Origin: an uncultured Clostridia bacterium
GTDB taxonomy: Bacteria; Bacillota; Clostridia; TANB77; CAG-508
Assembly: GCA_947628735.1 (NCBI GenBank)
Contig: CANRAY010000006.1
Location: forward strand, 1-60,167
Direction of reading: 5' to 3'
DNA length: 60,167 bases
Position numbers and translations under genes: made by a program. Positions 36,784 to 46,021 of this stretch are shown one piece after another (the stretch's first letter is position 1; each line of letters begins with the position of its first letter). A model generated the notes under the pieces. The model made no database searches, was not told where the DNA came from, and saw only the letters and a list, made by a program, of their open reading frames with translations.

Positions 36784-37992
36784 TCACCAATTAGTGTAAA
36801 TGTCAATGACCCCTGATGCGCAACCGCAATCATAGACCTTAGCGGTTCCAAGTGATGTTTCTACTATGGTTCCTTTAGGGTAGTCACTTGAGGCAACGCA
36901 GATGTAATTGTCTATATCTCGTACTAATCCAGACTCATCAGTGTAGCGTCCAGGAATATGAAGTCCACCACCGGGCAATATGCGCTCTGAATAGTATGTT
37001 TCCTTATGGCCACCAAAATAGTTTACTCCTTTTGAAGGGGTAAGAACAGAATCTGACGATACTGTTGTTGTAGAGATCCGAACTTTAGATTGAGATATTG
37101 CTTCTTCAACTGCGTCTGTTGTTGCTTGTACTGCAATCTCTGTTTCTGATACAGCTGTGGATACGTTTTCAATTGCTGAATTTGCTGTGTATACTAGGCT
37201 TGTTATATCTTTTACTGAAGTTTGAGCTTCAGATAGATCTTCTTTGGAAGATTTAGAGATATCTTGAGCCTTTTGAATAGTATTGGTAGCAATTTGCAAC
37301 TGAGTTTGTGCGTCATATGCTGCTTTTTTTATGATTTCTTCTTGAAATTGAGCTCCAAATACTGTTATGGCTTTACTAGCGTTTTGTAGGCCAGTTTGTG
37401 CCTTGAAATGTGCATCAATTGCAAGTTGAGCAGCTGTCTGTGCAAGTTGTAGTTTACCTAAAGAAGAACTATTTTTAGCTTCTGCTTCCAAAGCAGCATT
37501 TATTCCAGCTTGAGTAATTTCCTTTGCCTTAACTACCGTATTGGTGGCAAGTTGAGCTTGGGATAATGCTTGGGTTGAAAGATCAGAAGCATTTTTTGCA
37601 TAATTTAATGCATCTTCCTTAGCTTCTGTTTCTGGTGCAGAATTTGCTTCAGATTGAGCTCCCTCAGATGATTCTACAGTTGATTGAGCCATTTCTTGGA
37701 TCTCTACTACTTTTTCGTTAGTAGCTGTTGTGTTAGCTTGTAACAGCAGTAGAGTTTCCATTGTTTCATCAACGGTAGCCTGAGATTTGTTTACTTCATC
37801 TAATGCGTCATCTACTATGGATTGTGCTTGGAGTGCTGCTAATGTTGCGTCGTTTGCGTATTCTTTTGCTTGTTCCAGGACCAGGGATTTGCTGAAGTTG
37901 TTTTGAACTATGAGCAAAAATAAAAAGCAGTAAGTGCATAATACTAGAGCTATACTTCGTTTTCGCCGCCAGTTCATGATTGTCGTTTCCAC
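36784..37992 (-). CDS. Long coiled-coil surface protein with C-terminal 3D-like domain
   Basis: GTG 37992 lies 8 bases after AAAGGAG on the minus strand. A basic N-terminus and signal-anchor (MNWRRKRSIALVLCTYCF) precede about 260 residues of Ala/Gln/Glu/Thr-rich coiled coil. The C-terminal 80 residues (GVNYFGGHKETYYSERILPG, ICVASSDYPKGTIVE, VYDCGCASGVIDIYTNW) match the 3D/double-psi barrel group found in wall-active enzymes, with Asp in VYDCGC and IDIY. It is GC-richer than neighbours and has two in-frame CGG codons (plus-strand CCG 37966-37968 and 37078-37080) with no frame break. Possibly acquired. Confidence 0.8.
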   Translation of the reverse strand: METTIMNWRRKRSIALVLCTYCFLFLLIVQNNFSKSLVLEQAKEYANDATLAALQAQSIVDDALDEVNKSQATVDETMETLLLLQANTTATNEKVVEIQEMAQSTVESSEGAQSEANSAPETEAKEDALNYAKNASDLSTQALSQAQLATNTVVKAKEITQAGINAALEAEAKNSSSLGKLQLAQTAAQLAIDAHFKAQTGLQNASKAITVFGAQFQEEIIKKAAYDAQTQLQIATNTIQKAQDISKSSKEDLSEAQTSVKDITSLVYTANSAIENVSTAVSETEIAVQATTDAVEEAISQSKVRISTTTVSSDSVLTPSKGVNYFGGHKETYYSERILPGGGLHIPGRYTDESGLVRDIDNYICVASSDYPKGTIVETSLGTAKVYDCGCASGVIDIYTNW

Positions 37993-38042
37993 TAAAAACT
38001 CTCCTTTAAAAAAAATTTAGACATACATATGTCCATAAAACT

Positions 38043-38072
38043 ATTGTATCACGAATTCACATAATTTGTAAA
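38043..38072 (-). promoter_or_regulatory. Promoter of the coiled-coil/3D gene
   Basis: On the minus strand TTTACA (38072-38067) and TACAAT (38048-38043) with an 18-base spacer. Confidence 0.75.
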
Positions 38073-38213
38073 CCTTTATTTGGAAGTAATTTTACAGATA
38101 GATAAATACTTGTTTGATAATTTAAAAATTTTGTGGTATTATTTTGTAAGAAAAATGTTTGTAAAGAAAATGTAAATGCTTTTAAAGATGTGAAGATGAA
38201 CGGAGGAAATTTA

Positions 38214-38612
38214 ATGAAGATTTCAACAAAAGGTAGATATGCTCTAAGAGTAATGATTGATTTAGCACTTAATAGTAAAGATAGATTTGTTTCATTAAAT
38301 GAAATTTCAAAAAGACAGAATATTTCAAATAAGTATTTGGAACAAATTATATCATTGTTAAATAAAGCAGGTTATTTAGAAACAGCTAGAGGTAATATGG
38401 GAGGTTATAAACTACTAAAAAAGCCTAGTGAATATGTAGTGGGAGATATATTGAGAGCTACAGAGGGAGATTTAGCACCGATTTTTTGCTTAACTGAAAA
38501 TGGAGATTGTGAAAGAAAAAAGGAATGTATGACATATTCTTTTTGGGAAGGATTAGATCAAGTAATTACTGAATATGTTGATAGTAAAACATTAGAAGAT
38601 TTAATAAAATAG
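38214..38612 (+). CDS. Rrf2-family (IscR-like) transcription regulator
   Basis: GGAGG at 38202-38206 sets ATG 38214, giving 132 residues. Winged helix: KISTKGRYALRVMIDLALNS, SKRQNISNKYLEQIISLLNK, LETARGNMGGYKL. Three cysteines in CLTENGDCERKKECMTY match the Fe-S ligand pattern of IscR-type proteins. It lies directly before nifS/iscU, so it probably senses Fe-S or cysteine status and controls them through the operator at 38669-38710. A likely promoter TTGATA-17-TATTAT lies at about 38114-38142. Confidence 0.92.
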   Translation: MKISTKGRYALRVMIDLALNSKDRFVSLNEISKRQNISNKYLEQIISLLNKAGYLETARGNMGGYKLLKKPSEYVVGDILRATEGDLAPIFCLTENGDCERKKECMTYSFWEGLDQVITEYVDSKTLEDLIK

Positions 38613-38618
38613 AATAAA

Positions 38619-38655
38619 AGCTCTATCTAGAAATGTTTGTATTATAGATAGAGCT
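38619..38655 (+). terminator. Terminator after rrf2 gene
   Basis: AGCTCTATCTA 38619-38629 pairs perfectly with TAGATAGAGCT 38645-38655; an AT-rich tail with T-runs follows. Confidence 0.75.
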
Positions 38656-38668
38656 ATATTTTATTTTT

Positions 38669-38710
38669 AATTCCTATTGACAAAGTAGGAATTAAGTTGT
38701 ATAATTCCTA
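38669..38710 (+). promoter_or_regulatory. Consensus promoter of nifS-iscU with three Rrf2-type half-sites
   Basis: TTGACA 38677-38682 and TATAAT 38700-38705, spacer 17. AATTCCTA (38669-38676), TAGGAATT (38686-38693) and AATTCCTA (38703-38710) form two overlapping inverted repeats, each with nine bases between half-sites, covering both promoter elements. Binding by the adjacent Rrf2 protein is inferred. Confidence 0.85.
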
Positions 38711-38737
38711 CTAGTTTACTATGAATAAGGAGGAGTT

Positions 38738-39916
38738 ATGGATAACGTATATTTTGATAATGCAGCAACAACAAAGTTAGATTCAGAAGTATTAAAGGAT
38801 ATGATGCCATATTTAACAGAAAATTATGGAAATGCATCATCTATTTATAAAATAGGAAGGGAAGCAAGAAAAGCTGTTGAGGATTCAAGAGAAAAAATAG
38901 CTAAGGTTTTAAACTGCAAACCTAATGAAATTTATTTTACTGCAGGTGGAAGTGAAGGAGATAACACAGCTATTAAAGGAATTGCTCATAGTTATAAAGA
39001 TAAAGGCAATCATATTATTACATCTAAAATAGAACATCCTGCTGTACTAGAAACTTGTAAACAACTTGAAAAAGAAGGATTTGAAATAAGTTATATTTCA
39101 GTAGATGAAAATGGAATTTTAAATTTAGAAGAGTTAAAGAAGTCAATAAAACCAACTACTATATTAATTACAATTATGTTTGCTAATAATGAAATTGGTA
39201 CAATTCAACCAATAGAAGAAATAGGAAAAATTGCAAGAGAAAATCATATTTATTTTCATACAGATGCTGTTCAAGCAGTAGGAAATATTAAAATAGATGT
39301 TCAAGCATTAAATATAGATGCATTATCTCTATCTGGACATAAATTTTATGGACCAAAAGGTGTAGGTGCTTTATATGTAAGAAGTGGTGTGAAATTTGAT
39401 AATCTTATTGCAGGTGGACATCAAGAGAAAAATAAAAGAGCAGGAACAGAAAATGTGGCTGGAATTGTTGGTATTGGTTCAGCTATTGAAAAGGCTTATG
39501 CTCATTTGGATGAACATAATGAACAAATAAAAAAATTAAGAGACTACTATGTAGAGCAAGTAAAAGAAAAAATTCCATATATTAAAATAAATGGAGATAT
39601 GGAAAAAAGACTTCCAGGTAATAGTAATATTTCATTTAGATTTATTGAGGGAGAAGGTTTATTACTAAATTTAGATTTAAAAGGAATTTGTGCTTCAAGT
39701 GGTAGTGCATGTACTTCTGGTTCTCTAGATCCATCTCATGTATTATTAGCAATTGGATTACCACACGAGATTGCACATGGCTCTTTGAGAATATCTATTG
39801 GAAAATATAATACAAAAGAAGAAGTTGATTATTTAGTTGAAAATTTAGTGGAGATTGTTGGTAGATTAAGAGAAATGTCTCCATTATGGGAAGAATTTAT
39901 TGAGGAGGAAAAATAG
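38738..39916 (+). CDS. nifS: Cysteine desulfurase, NifS/IscS type
   Basis: Protein of 392 residues. Supplies sulfane sulfur from cysteine for Fe-S clusters. VYFDNAATTKLDSEV, TAGGSEGDNTAIKG, HTDAVQAVGNIKID; PLP lysine 202 in SGHKFYGPKG; catalytic Cys325 in SSGSACTSGS, the long-loop class I type. GGAGG precedes ATG 38738. It ends three bases before the scaffold gene. Confidence 0.96.
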   Translation: MDNVYFDNAATTKLDSEVLKDMMPYLTENYGNASSIYKIGREARKAVEDSREKIAKVLNCKPNEIYFTAGGSEGDNTAIKGIAHSYKDKGNHIITSKIEHPAVLETCKQLEKEGFEISYISVDENGILNLEELKKSIKPTTILITIMFANNEIGTIQPIEEIGKIARENHIYFHTDAVQAVGNIKIDVQALNIDALSLSGHKFYGPKGVGALYVRSGVKFDNLIAGGHQEKNKRAGTENVAGIVGIGSAIEKAYAHLDEHNEQIKKLRDYYVEQVKEKIPYIKINGDMEKRLPGNSNISFRFIEGEGLLLNLDLKGICASSGSACTSGSLDPSHVLLAIGLPHEIAHGSLRISIGKYNTKEEVDYLVENLVEIVGRLREMSPLWEEFIEEEK

Positions 39917-39919
39917 AAA

Positions 39920-40360
39920 ATGGATTATTCTGAAAAAGTTATTGACCATTATACAAATCCAAGAAATGTTGGAAAAATAGAAGATGCTTCTGGTGTTGGA
40001 GAAGTTGGTAATCCTGTTTGTGGTGATATTATGAAGATGTTCATTAAGGTTGAAAATAATATTATTACAGATATTAAATTTAAAACATTTGGATGTGGTG
40101 CTGCTATTGCTTCAAGTAGTATTTCAACAGAAATGTTAAAAGGAAAGACAATAGAAGAGGCATTAGAATTGAAAAATGGTGATGTTGTAAAAGCATTAGA
40201 TGGATTACCACCAGTCAAATTACATTGTTCTGTTTTAGCAGAAGAAGCAATTCATGAAGCGATTGCAGATTATTTAAGAAAAGAAGGAAAATTAACAGAA
40301 GATGAAATAAAAGAAAAATGTCATTTGAAAGAGCATAATTGCGAACATTGTGAAGGATAA
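39920..40360 (+). CDS. iscU: Fe-S cluster scaffold, IscU/NifU-N type
   Basis: Protein of 146 residues. Three cluster cysteines, Cys34 (NPVCGD), Cys59 (FGCGAA) and Cys103 (LHCSVLAEEA), plus the usual Asp. A C-terminal extension CHLKEHNCEHCEG adds further cysteines and a possible metal site. Co-transcribed with nifS. Confidence 0.95.
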   Translation: MDYSEKVIDHYTNPRNVGKIEDASGVGEVGNPVCGDIMKMFIKVENNIITDIKFKTFGCGAAIASSSISTEMLKGKTIEEALELKNGDVVKALDGLPPVKLHCSVLAEEAIHEAIADYLRKEGKLTEDEIKEKCHLKEHNCEHCEG

Positions 40361-40362
40361 AG

Positions 40363-40404
40363 AAAATGGTTTGAGACTAACCAAATAGTTTCTCAAACCA
40401 TTTT
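40363..40404. terminator. Bidirectional terminator between iscU and tetR genes
   Basis: Perfect 14-base arms 40363-40376 and 40391-40404, with A- and T-runs at the two ends. Confidence 0.92.
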
Positions 40405-40928
40405 TTCATGTTTAATAATATTTCATCTAAAGAATAAGAACTTTCATTTCTAAAATATCTTAGCAATTCCATTAATATTCCGTTCATTAAAAAAGTAATA
40501 TCCAATTTAAGGTATTTGTCTGTATTTATACTTTTTAAGGCTTCGTAAACTTTTGTACTTGCTATTTTTTTAAGTCTTTCTAAAAATAGAAGAGATTCGT
40601 TTGTTGATAGTAGTAATTTATATGTTTCTTCATTATCTTTTAAACATTGAATGATGTTATCAAAATAATTTAAGATATCTTGCTTTGAATATAACTTTAA
40701 ATCATCACTACATAGAAGTTCTATTGTTTGTAATTGATAGTCATGAGCTACTTCATATATATTATCATAATGAGTGTAAAAAGTGCTTCTAGTGATTTGA
40801 GCCTTTTTTACTAATTCTGTAACAGTAATTTTATTTAATTGCTTTTTTTCGTGAATTAATTCAGCAAAAGTTTTTTTTATTAAATTTCTTGTTTTAATAG
40901 AAGAAGAATTTAGACATTGTACTTTCAT
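40377..40928 (-). CDS. TetR/AcrR-family regulator
   Basis: Protein of 183 residues. The N-terminal helix-turn-helix is IKKTFAELIHEKKQLNKITV followed by KKAQITRSTFYTHYDNIYEV; the C-terminal helical ligand domain resembles the TetR_C_33-like type seen in clostridia. It is divergent from the MMPL transporter gene and probably represses it; bile acids or other amphiphiles are possible ligands by context. Confidence 0.88.
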   Translation of the reverse strand: MKVQCLNSSSIKTRNLIKKTFAELIHEKKQLNKITVTELVKKAQITRSTFYTHYDNIYEVAHDYQLQTIELLCSDDLKLYSKQDILNYFDNIIQCLKDNEETYKLLLSTNESLLFLERLKKIASTKVYEALKSINTDKYLKLDITFLMNGILMELLRYFRNESSYSLDEILLNMKKWFEKLFG

Positions 40929-41012
40929 TGATCTATCCTTTCAAAAATTAAAATTATGTATACAAATTATATCATAGTTTTATCAAGAAATAAAGACAAT
41001 TTTAACAAAAAT

Positions 41013-41045
41013 GTATGAATTTAGACACTTAGCTATAATTTATAC
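41013..41045. promoter_or_regulatory. Candidate TetR operator before MMPL gene
   Basis: Imperfect dyad GTATGAATTT...ATAATTTATAC spanning a TATAAT at 41034-41039. The -35 is poor (ATGTAT 41011-41016), as often in regulated promoters. Confidence 0.4.
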
Positions 41046-41108
41046 TTCCATAAAAAAAATAATGAGAATATAATATAAGGCATTGTGTAAAGGAAAGGAA
41101 GATTTACT

Positions 41109-44100
41109 TTGAAAAAAATTACAGATTTTATTATTAACAAAAGGTATTTTATTTTATTTTTGTTTATTATTCTTACTATTATTTCATCAATTATTTCATC
41201 AAAAGTAAAAATTAATCATGATATTGCTGAATATTTACCAGATACTTCAGAAACACGAATTGGTATGGACATTATGGAGGAAGAGTTTTCTGGAACAGAA
41301 ACAAGTACTTTAAATTTAATGTTTGAGAATTTATCTGATGATGAAAAATTAAATATTAAAGGCGAGTTAGAAGCAATTAATGGTGTAGAGAGTGTAGATT
41401 ATGATAATACAGAAAAATACAATAAAGATATTTATACTCTATATGTTATTACGGTAGATGATGAGTCTGACTCTCAAGTGGCGGCTGATGTATATAAAGA
41501 TATTACAGAAAAATATAAAGATGATACTATTTATACAAGTGGAAATATATCAGAAAGTAATAAATCAGTTCTACCTTTTGGAATTATAGTGCTGGCTGTT
41601 GCTAGTGCATTAGTAATTTTAATTATCATGTGTGAATCCTATGTAGAACCTTTTTTATTTTTGACATCAATATTAATGGCTGTGGTTCTTAATAAGGGAA
41701 CTAATATAATTTTTTCGAATGTATCATATATTACTGATTCTATTGCATCAATTTTGCAAATGGCATTATCTATGGATTATTCTATAATGTTAATGAATCG
41801 ATATGATCAGGAAAGAGAGTTTGAAAAGGATAATGTAAAAGCAATGAAAAATGCTTTATATAAAGCTTTTCAAGCCATATCAAGTAGCTCAGTTACAACA
41901 ATTGTTGGATTATTAGCTTTAGTATTTATGAGTTTTAAAATTGGTAAAGATTTAGGATTTGTTTTAGCAAAAGGTGTACTATTTAGTTTAGTTTGCATTT
42001 TCTTTGTACTTCCATCTTTAATTTTAATGTTTGATAAGTGGATTAGGAAAACAAAAAAGAAAAGTCCTATTATTAAACTAGATAAATTAGGAAAATTTAG
42101 TTATAAAATGAGATATATTTCAATTCCACTATTTCTTATTGTATTTATAACAAGCTTTATGCTAAAAGGAAATTTAGGAATTGATTATACAGATTCACAA
42201 ACAGATAAGATATCAGATATTTTTACTGAAAATAATCAAATTGCTATTGTTTATAAAAATGAAGATGAACAGAAAATTGCAAAATATTTGAAAGAACTTG
42301 AAAAAGAAGAAAAAATAGATGAAGTATTAGGGTATGGAAATACAATTAATGAAAAGTTGGCTTACAGTGAGTTAAATGAAAAACTAAATGATTTAGGTTC
42401 AGATGTTAACATAGAAGACTATTTGTTGAAAATTTTATATTATGATTATTATAATAAAGATAAAAGCGAGAAAATGACATTTAATGATTTCATTAATTTT
42501 ATTGAGACAGAAGCTTATAATAATGAGAAAACCAATGAAAAAATTGATGATAAGACAAAGAAAGATATTACTAGATTGAAAAATTTTGTTACAGTATCAT
42601 CTATAGAAAGAAAAAGAACAGCAGATGATATTGGAAGTATATTAGAAATAGATGAAGACAAAATTAATGACATTTTTATTTATTATCTTTCTAAAAATGG
42701 TGATATACAAATTAGCTTAAATGAATTTATATATTTTATGAATAATGATGTTTTAACAAATGAAAAATATGCAAGTAGAATTGATAATTCAAGTAGAAAA
42801 CAGTTAGAAACATTGTCGACATTTACAGATAAACAAATGATACAAAAGAAAATGACAAGTGATCAAATGGCAAAAGTTTTTGGAATTGATTCAAATACAA
42901 TGAATGAATTATATCAATATTATATTCTTGTTAATGATATAGATACAGAAATGACTATTTCAGAATTTTCAAATTTTGTAATAGATGAGGTGTTAACTGA
43001 TAAAAATTATGCAAGTAGCTTTAATAAAGAACAAGTTGAAAATATTAAGTTATTAGCGACGTTTAGTAATGAGGAATTAATTCAACAGGAAATGACTTCA
43101 AAAAAATTATCAGAGTTATTTGGTATCGACGAGGAAAAAGTTAAACAAATTTTACTTTTAAAATATATTGATGAAGAAAATACAAGTCAATATACAATAT
43201 CAGAATTGGTAACAAATATTACTTATATTAAAACAAATACACATTACTTAGATGATATGGATACAAGTATGATGGAAAATTTAATAACTGCATATCCAGA
43301 AATGTTAGATAATCCAGCAGAATTTACAGCTTCACAAATATCAATGTTATTAGGTATTGATAAAGCTAAAATTAATCAAATATATCAGCTAATAGATTAT
43401 ATGACAGGGAATACTGAACAATGGAAAGCAACACCGAATGAATTTGTAGGAATTATTATAGAAAATAAAGATTTAGAAGAAATTAAAGCAGGTATAGATG
43501 ATGCTACGATGCTACAACTACAATTATTGTCTTCTATTATGACAAGTACAATAAATGAAGAAAGTTATACATATCAAGAGCTTTCTAAAATGATAGGAAT
43601 TGATAGTAGTACTTTGAAAAGTATATATATGCTATCTGTTGCTAAACAAGATCAAACTAAATTAACACCAATAGAATTTGTGGATTTTGTATTAGAGCAT
43701 AAAAATGATAGTATGTTATCTGGTAAAATTAGTAGTAGTATGATTGAAAATTTGAATTTACTTAAATCTGTTATGAATGGAGTAGTTAATGGTAAAGAAT
43801 ATTCAGAAGGTGAACTTGCTTTATTATTAGGAATAAATGAAGAAGATATGGAACTACTTTATGGTTTATATAATTTTGAATATATTTCAACTAATCCAAC
43901 AATATCTTTAGAAAACTTTATTAACTTTCTATTAGATGATGTTATAAATAATAGTGAATATTCAAGTAATTTTTCAGAAGATCAAACTGTAAAGTTAAAA
44001 ACGGTTAATGGTATTATGAAGGATACAAGAAATGACACAAAATATACTGCAGATGAAATATTTGTTATTGTAAGTCAATTAAGTGATGACGTAGAGAAAA

Positions 44101-44972
44101 ATACAATAGAAATATTGTATACGTATTACGGTAGTGACAAGTTATATAATGATGATTGGAAAATGACTGTAGAAGAATTTGTTAATTTCTTAAATGATGA
44201 TATTTTACAGGATGAAAGATTTATAGATTTTATAGAAGATGATATGAAAAATGACATTATAGAGGCAAAGACAACAATACAAGATGCAAGAGAATTATTA
44301 ATTGGTGATAACTATTCTAGAGTAGTGTTAAATACAACTTTGGCACAAGAAACAGATGAAACTTTTAATTTTATTCAGAATACACACAATATGTTATCAG
44401 AAGATTTAGATGAATTTTATATTATAGGTGATTCTCCTATGGCTTATGAAATAAGTAATACATTTGATGGAGAATTAAATTTAATAACAATTATTACAAT
44501 GGTAGCAATATTTATTGTTGTTGCTGTTACATTTAAATCTATTATTATACCTATTATTCTAGTATTAACGATACAGACAGCAGTTTATTTAACAATGGGA
44601 ATATTATCTATTGTAGGTGAAAATGTATACTTTATTGCAATTCTTATTGTTCAAAGTATTTTAATGGGTGCAACTATTGATTATGCTATTTTATATACAT
44701 CATATTATCTTGAGAATAGAAAGACTAAAGGAATAAAAGAAGCGGTTATCGATTCATATAATGAGTCAATTCATACAATTTTAACATCAAGTTCTATTTT
44801 AATTATTGTAACTTTAATTATTGCTAATTTTGCTTCAGCTATTGCAGCAAAAATATGTAAGACAATTTCAGAAGGAACATTGTGTTCTACTATTTTAATT
44901 TTAGTATTATTACCAGCAGTTTTGGCTTGTTGTGATAAATTGATTGTAAAAAATAATAAAAGAAATAAATAA
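41109..44972 (+). CDS. MMPL/RND-type transporter with eight internal helical repeats
   Basis: Membrane protein of 1287 residues, far longer than usual MMPL transporters. TTG 41109 follows AAGGAAG. The N-terminal half has MMPL topology: one helix, an extracytoplasmic loop, then a five-helix bundle with ALSMDYSIMLMNRYDQERE. The second bundle is at about 1115-1285 with MGATIDYAILYTSYYLENR. The second extracytoplasmic loop (residues 455-1074) holds eight repeats of about 78 residues, typically (M)TxxEFxxF...T...L..LFGID...I..LY. They could form a long periplasm-like arm. Divergent TetR and downstream bile salt hydrolase suggest export of bile acids or other amphiphiles. Confidence 0.88.
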   Translation: MKKITDFIINKRYFILFLFIILTIISSIISSKVKINHDIAEYLPDTSETRIGMDIMEEEFSGTETSTLNLMFENLSDDEKLNIKGELEAINGVESVDYDNTEKYNKDIYTLYVITVDDESDSQVAADVYKDITEKYKDDTIYTSGNISESNKSVLPFGIIVLAVASALVILIIMCESYVEPFLFLTSILMAVVLNKGTNIIFSNVSYITDSIASILQMALSMDYSIMLMNRYDQEREFEKDNVKAMKNALYKAFQAISSSSVTTIVGLLALVFMSFKIGKDLGFVLAKGVLFSLVCIFFVLPSLILMFDKWIRKTKKKSPIIKLDKLGKFSYKMRYISIPLFLIVFITSFMLKGNLGIDYTDSQTDKISDIFTENNQIAIVYKNEDEQKIAKYLKELEKEEKIDEVLGYGNTINEKLAYSELNEKLNDLGSDVNIEDYLLKILYYDYYNKDKSEKMTFNDFINFIETEAYNNEKTNEKIDDKTKKDITRLKNFVTVSSIERKRTADDIGSILEIDEDKINDIFIYYLSKNGDIQISLNEFIYFMNNDVLTNEKYASRIDNSSRKQLETLSTFTDKQMIQKKMTSDQMAKVFGIDSNTMNELYQYYILVNDIDTEMTISEFSNFVIDEVLTDKNYASSFNKEQVENIKLLATFSNEELIQQEMTSKKLSELFGIDEEKVKQILLLKYIDEENTSQYTISELVTNITYIKTNTHYLDDMDTSMMENLITAYPEMLDNPAEFTASQISMLLGIDKAKINQIYQLIDYMTGNTEQWKATPNEFVGIIIENKDLEEIKAGIDDATMLQLQLLSSIMTSTINEESYTYQELSKMIGIDSSTLKSIYMLSVAKQDQTKLTPIEFVDFVLEHKNDSMLSGKISSSMIENLNLLKSVMNGVVNGKEYSEGELALLLGINEEDMELLYGLYNFEYISTNPTISLENFINFLLDDVINNSEYSSNFSEDQTVKLKTVNGIMKDTRNDTKYTADEIFVIVSQLSDDVEKNTIEILYTYYGSDKLYNDDWKMTVEEFVNFLNDDILQDERFIDFIEDDMKNDIIEAKTTIQDARELLIGDNYSRVVLNTTLAQETDETFNFIQNTHNMLSEDLDEFYIIGDSPMAYEISNTFDGELNLITIITMVAIFIVVAVTFKSIIIPIILVLTIQTAVYLTMGILSIVGENVYFIAILIVQSILMGATIDYAILYTSYYLENRKTKGIKEAVIDSYNESIHTILTSSSILIIVTLIIANFASAIAAKICKTISEGTLCSTILILVLLPAVLACCDKLIVKNNKRNK

Positions 44973-44977
44973 CATGT

Positions 44978-45004
44978 GAGCAAGAAATTGATAATTTCTT
45001 GCTC
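44978..45004 (+). terminator. Hairpin between MMPL and bile salt hydrolase genes
   Basis: Perfect 12-base arms 44978-44989 and 44993-45004; the T-run is weak, so read-through into the next gene is likely. Confidence 0.6.
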
Positions 45005-45046
45005 TTATGATATCATTAAAAAAAATTAGATGGAGGTAAAGATTAT

Positions 45047-46021
45047 ATGTGTACAGCTACAACATATTATACGAAGGATCATTATTTTGGAAGAAATTTA
45101 GATTTAGAATATTCATATAAAGAAACAGTTACTATTACTCCTAGAAACTATGAATTTAAGTTTAGAAAAGGAGAGAATGTTAGTAATCATTATGCAATGA
45201 TAGGAATGGCTTATGTTGCAAATCAATTTCCACTTTATTATGATGCGATTAATGAAAAAGGTTTGGGAATGGCAGGTTTAAACTTTCCTGGAAATGCAGA
45301 TTATAAAGAAATAGAAGAAGGAAAGGATAATGTAGCACCTTTTGAATTTATTCCATATATTTTGTCTAAATGTGCAAATGTTAAAGAAGCAAGAGATTTA
45401 TTAAAGAATATAAATATTGCTAAAATTAATTTTAGTGAAGAATTACCAGCATCTCCATTGCATTGGATAATATCAGACAAGGAATCTTCTATTACAGTTG
45501 AAAGTGTAAAAGAAGGACTAAAAGTATATGATAATCCTGTAGGAGTTTTAACAAATAATCCTACATTTGACATGCAAATGTTTTATTTAAACAATTATAT
45601 GAGCTTATCAACAGAAAGTCCTGTAAATTCTTTTTCAAAGGAATTAGATTTAGAAGCATATAGTAGAGGAATGGGAGCTATGGGATTACCAGGAGATTTA
45701 TCTTCAGCTTCGAGATTTGCAAAAGCAACGTTTACTAAAATGAATTCTAAATCTGGTGATTCAGAGTCAGAAAGCATTAGTCAATTTTTCCATATATTAG
45801 GTTCTGTTTATCAACAAAGAGGCTGTGTTCATATGGGAGAAGGAAAGTATGAAATAACTATTTATAGTTCATGTTGTAATTTGGATAAAGGAATTTATTA
45901 TTATACAACATATGAAAATAGTCAAATTACAGGAATTGATATGTATAAAGAAAATTTAGACAGTGGTGAATTGGTAAACTATAACTTAATTGAAGGGCAA
46001 CAAATTTTAATGCAGAATTAA
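45047..46021 (+). CDS. bsh: Bile salt hydrolase (choloylglycine hydrolase)
   Basis: Removes glycine or taurine from conjugated bile acids; Ntn-hydrolase, cytoplasmic. The 324 residues match family length. MCTA exposes the nucleophile Cys2. Arg16 and Asp19 (FGRNLDLEYSY), Asn79 (AGLNFPG), Asn170/171 (GVLTNNP) and Arg223 (SSASRF) are all present, with the SRGMGAMGLPGDLSSASRF block that marks true BSH rather than penicillin V acylase. GGAGG precedes ATG 45047. Indicates a gut habitat. Confidence 0.95.
   Translation: MCTATTYYTKDHYFGRNLDLEYSYKETVTITPRNYEFKFRKGENVSNHYAMIGMAYVANQFPLYYDAINEKGLGMAGLNFPGNADYKEIEEGKDNVAPFEFIPYILSKCANVKEARDLLKNINIAKINFSEELPASPLHWIISDKESSITVESVKEGLKVYDNPVGVLTNNPTFDMQMFYLNNYMSLSTESPVNSFSKELDLEAYSRGMGAMGLPGDLSSASRFAKATFTKMNSKSGDSESESISQFFHILGSVYQQRGCVHMGEGKYEITIYSSCCNLDKGIYYYTTYENSQITGIDMYKENLDSGELVNYNLIEGQQILMQN

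Noticed and set aside
42470..44330. Repeat array that might be read as CRISPR or tandem DNA repeat
   Set aside because: The repeats are at protein level, about 235 bases long and diverged in DNA; no short identical repeats with spacers.
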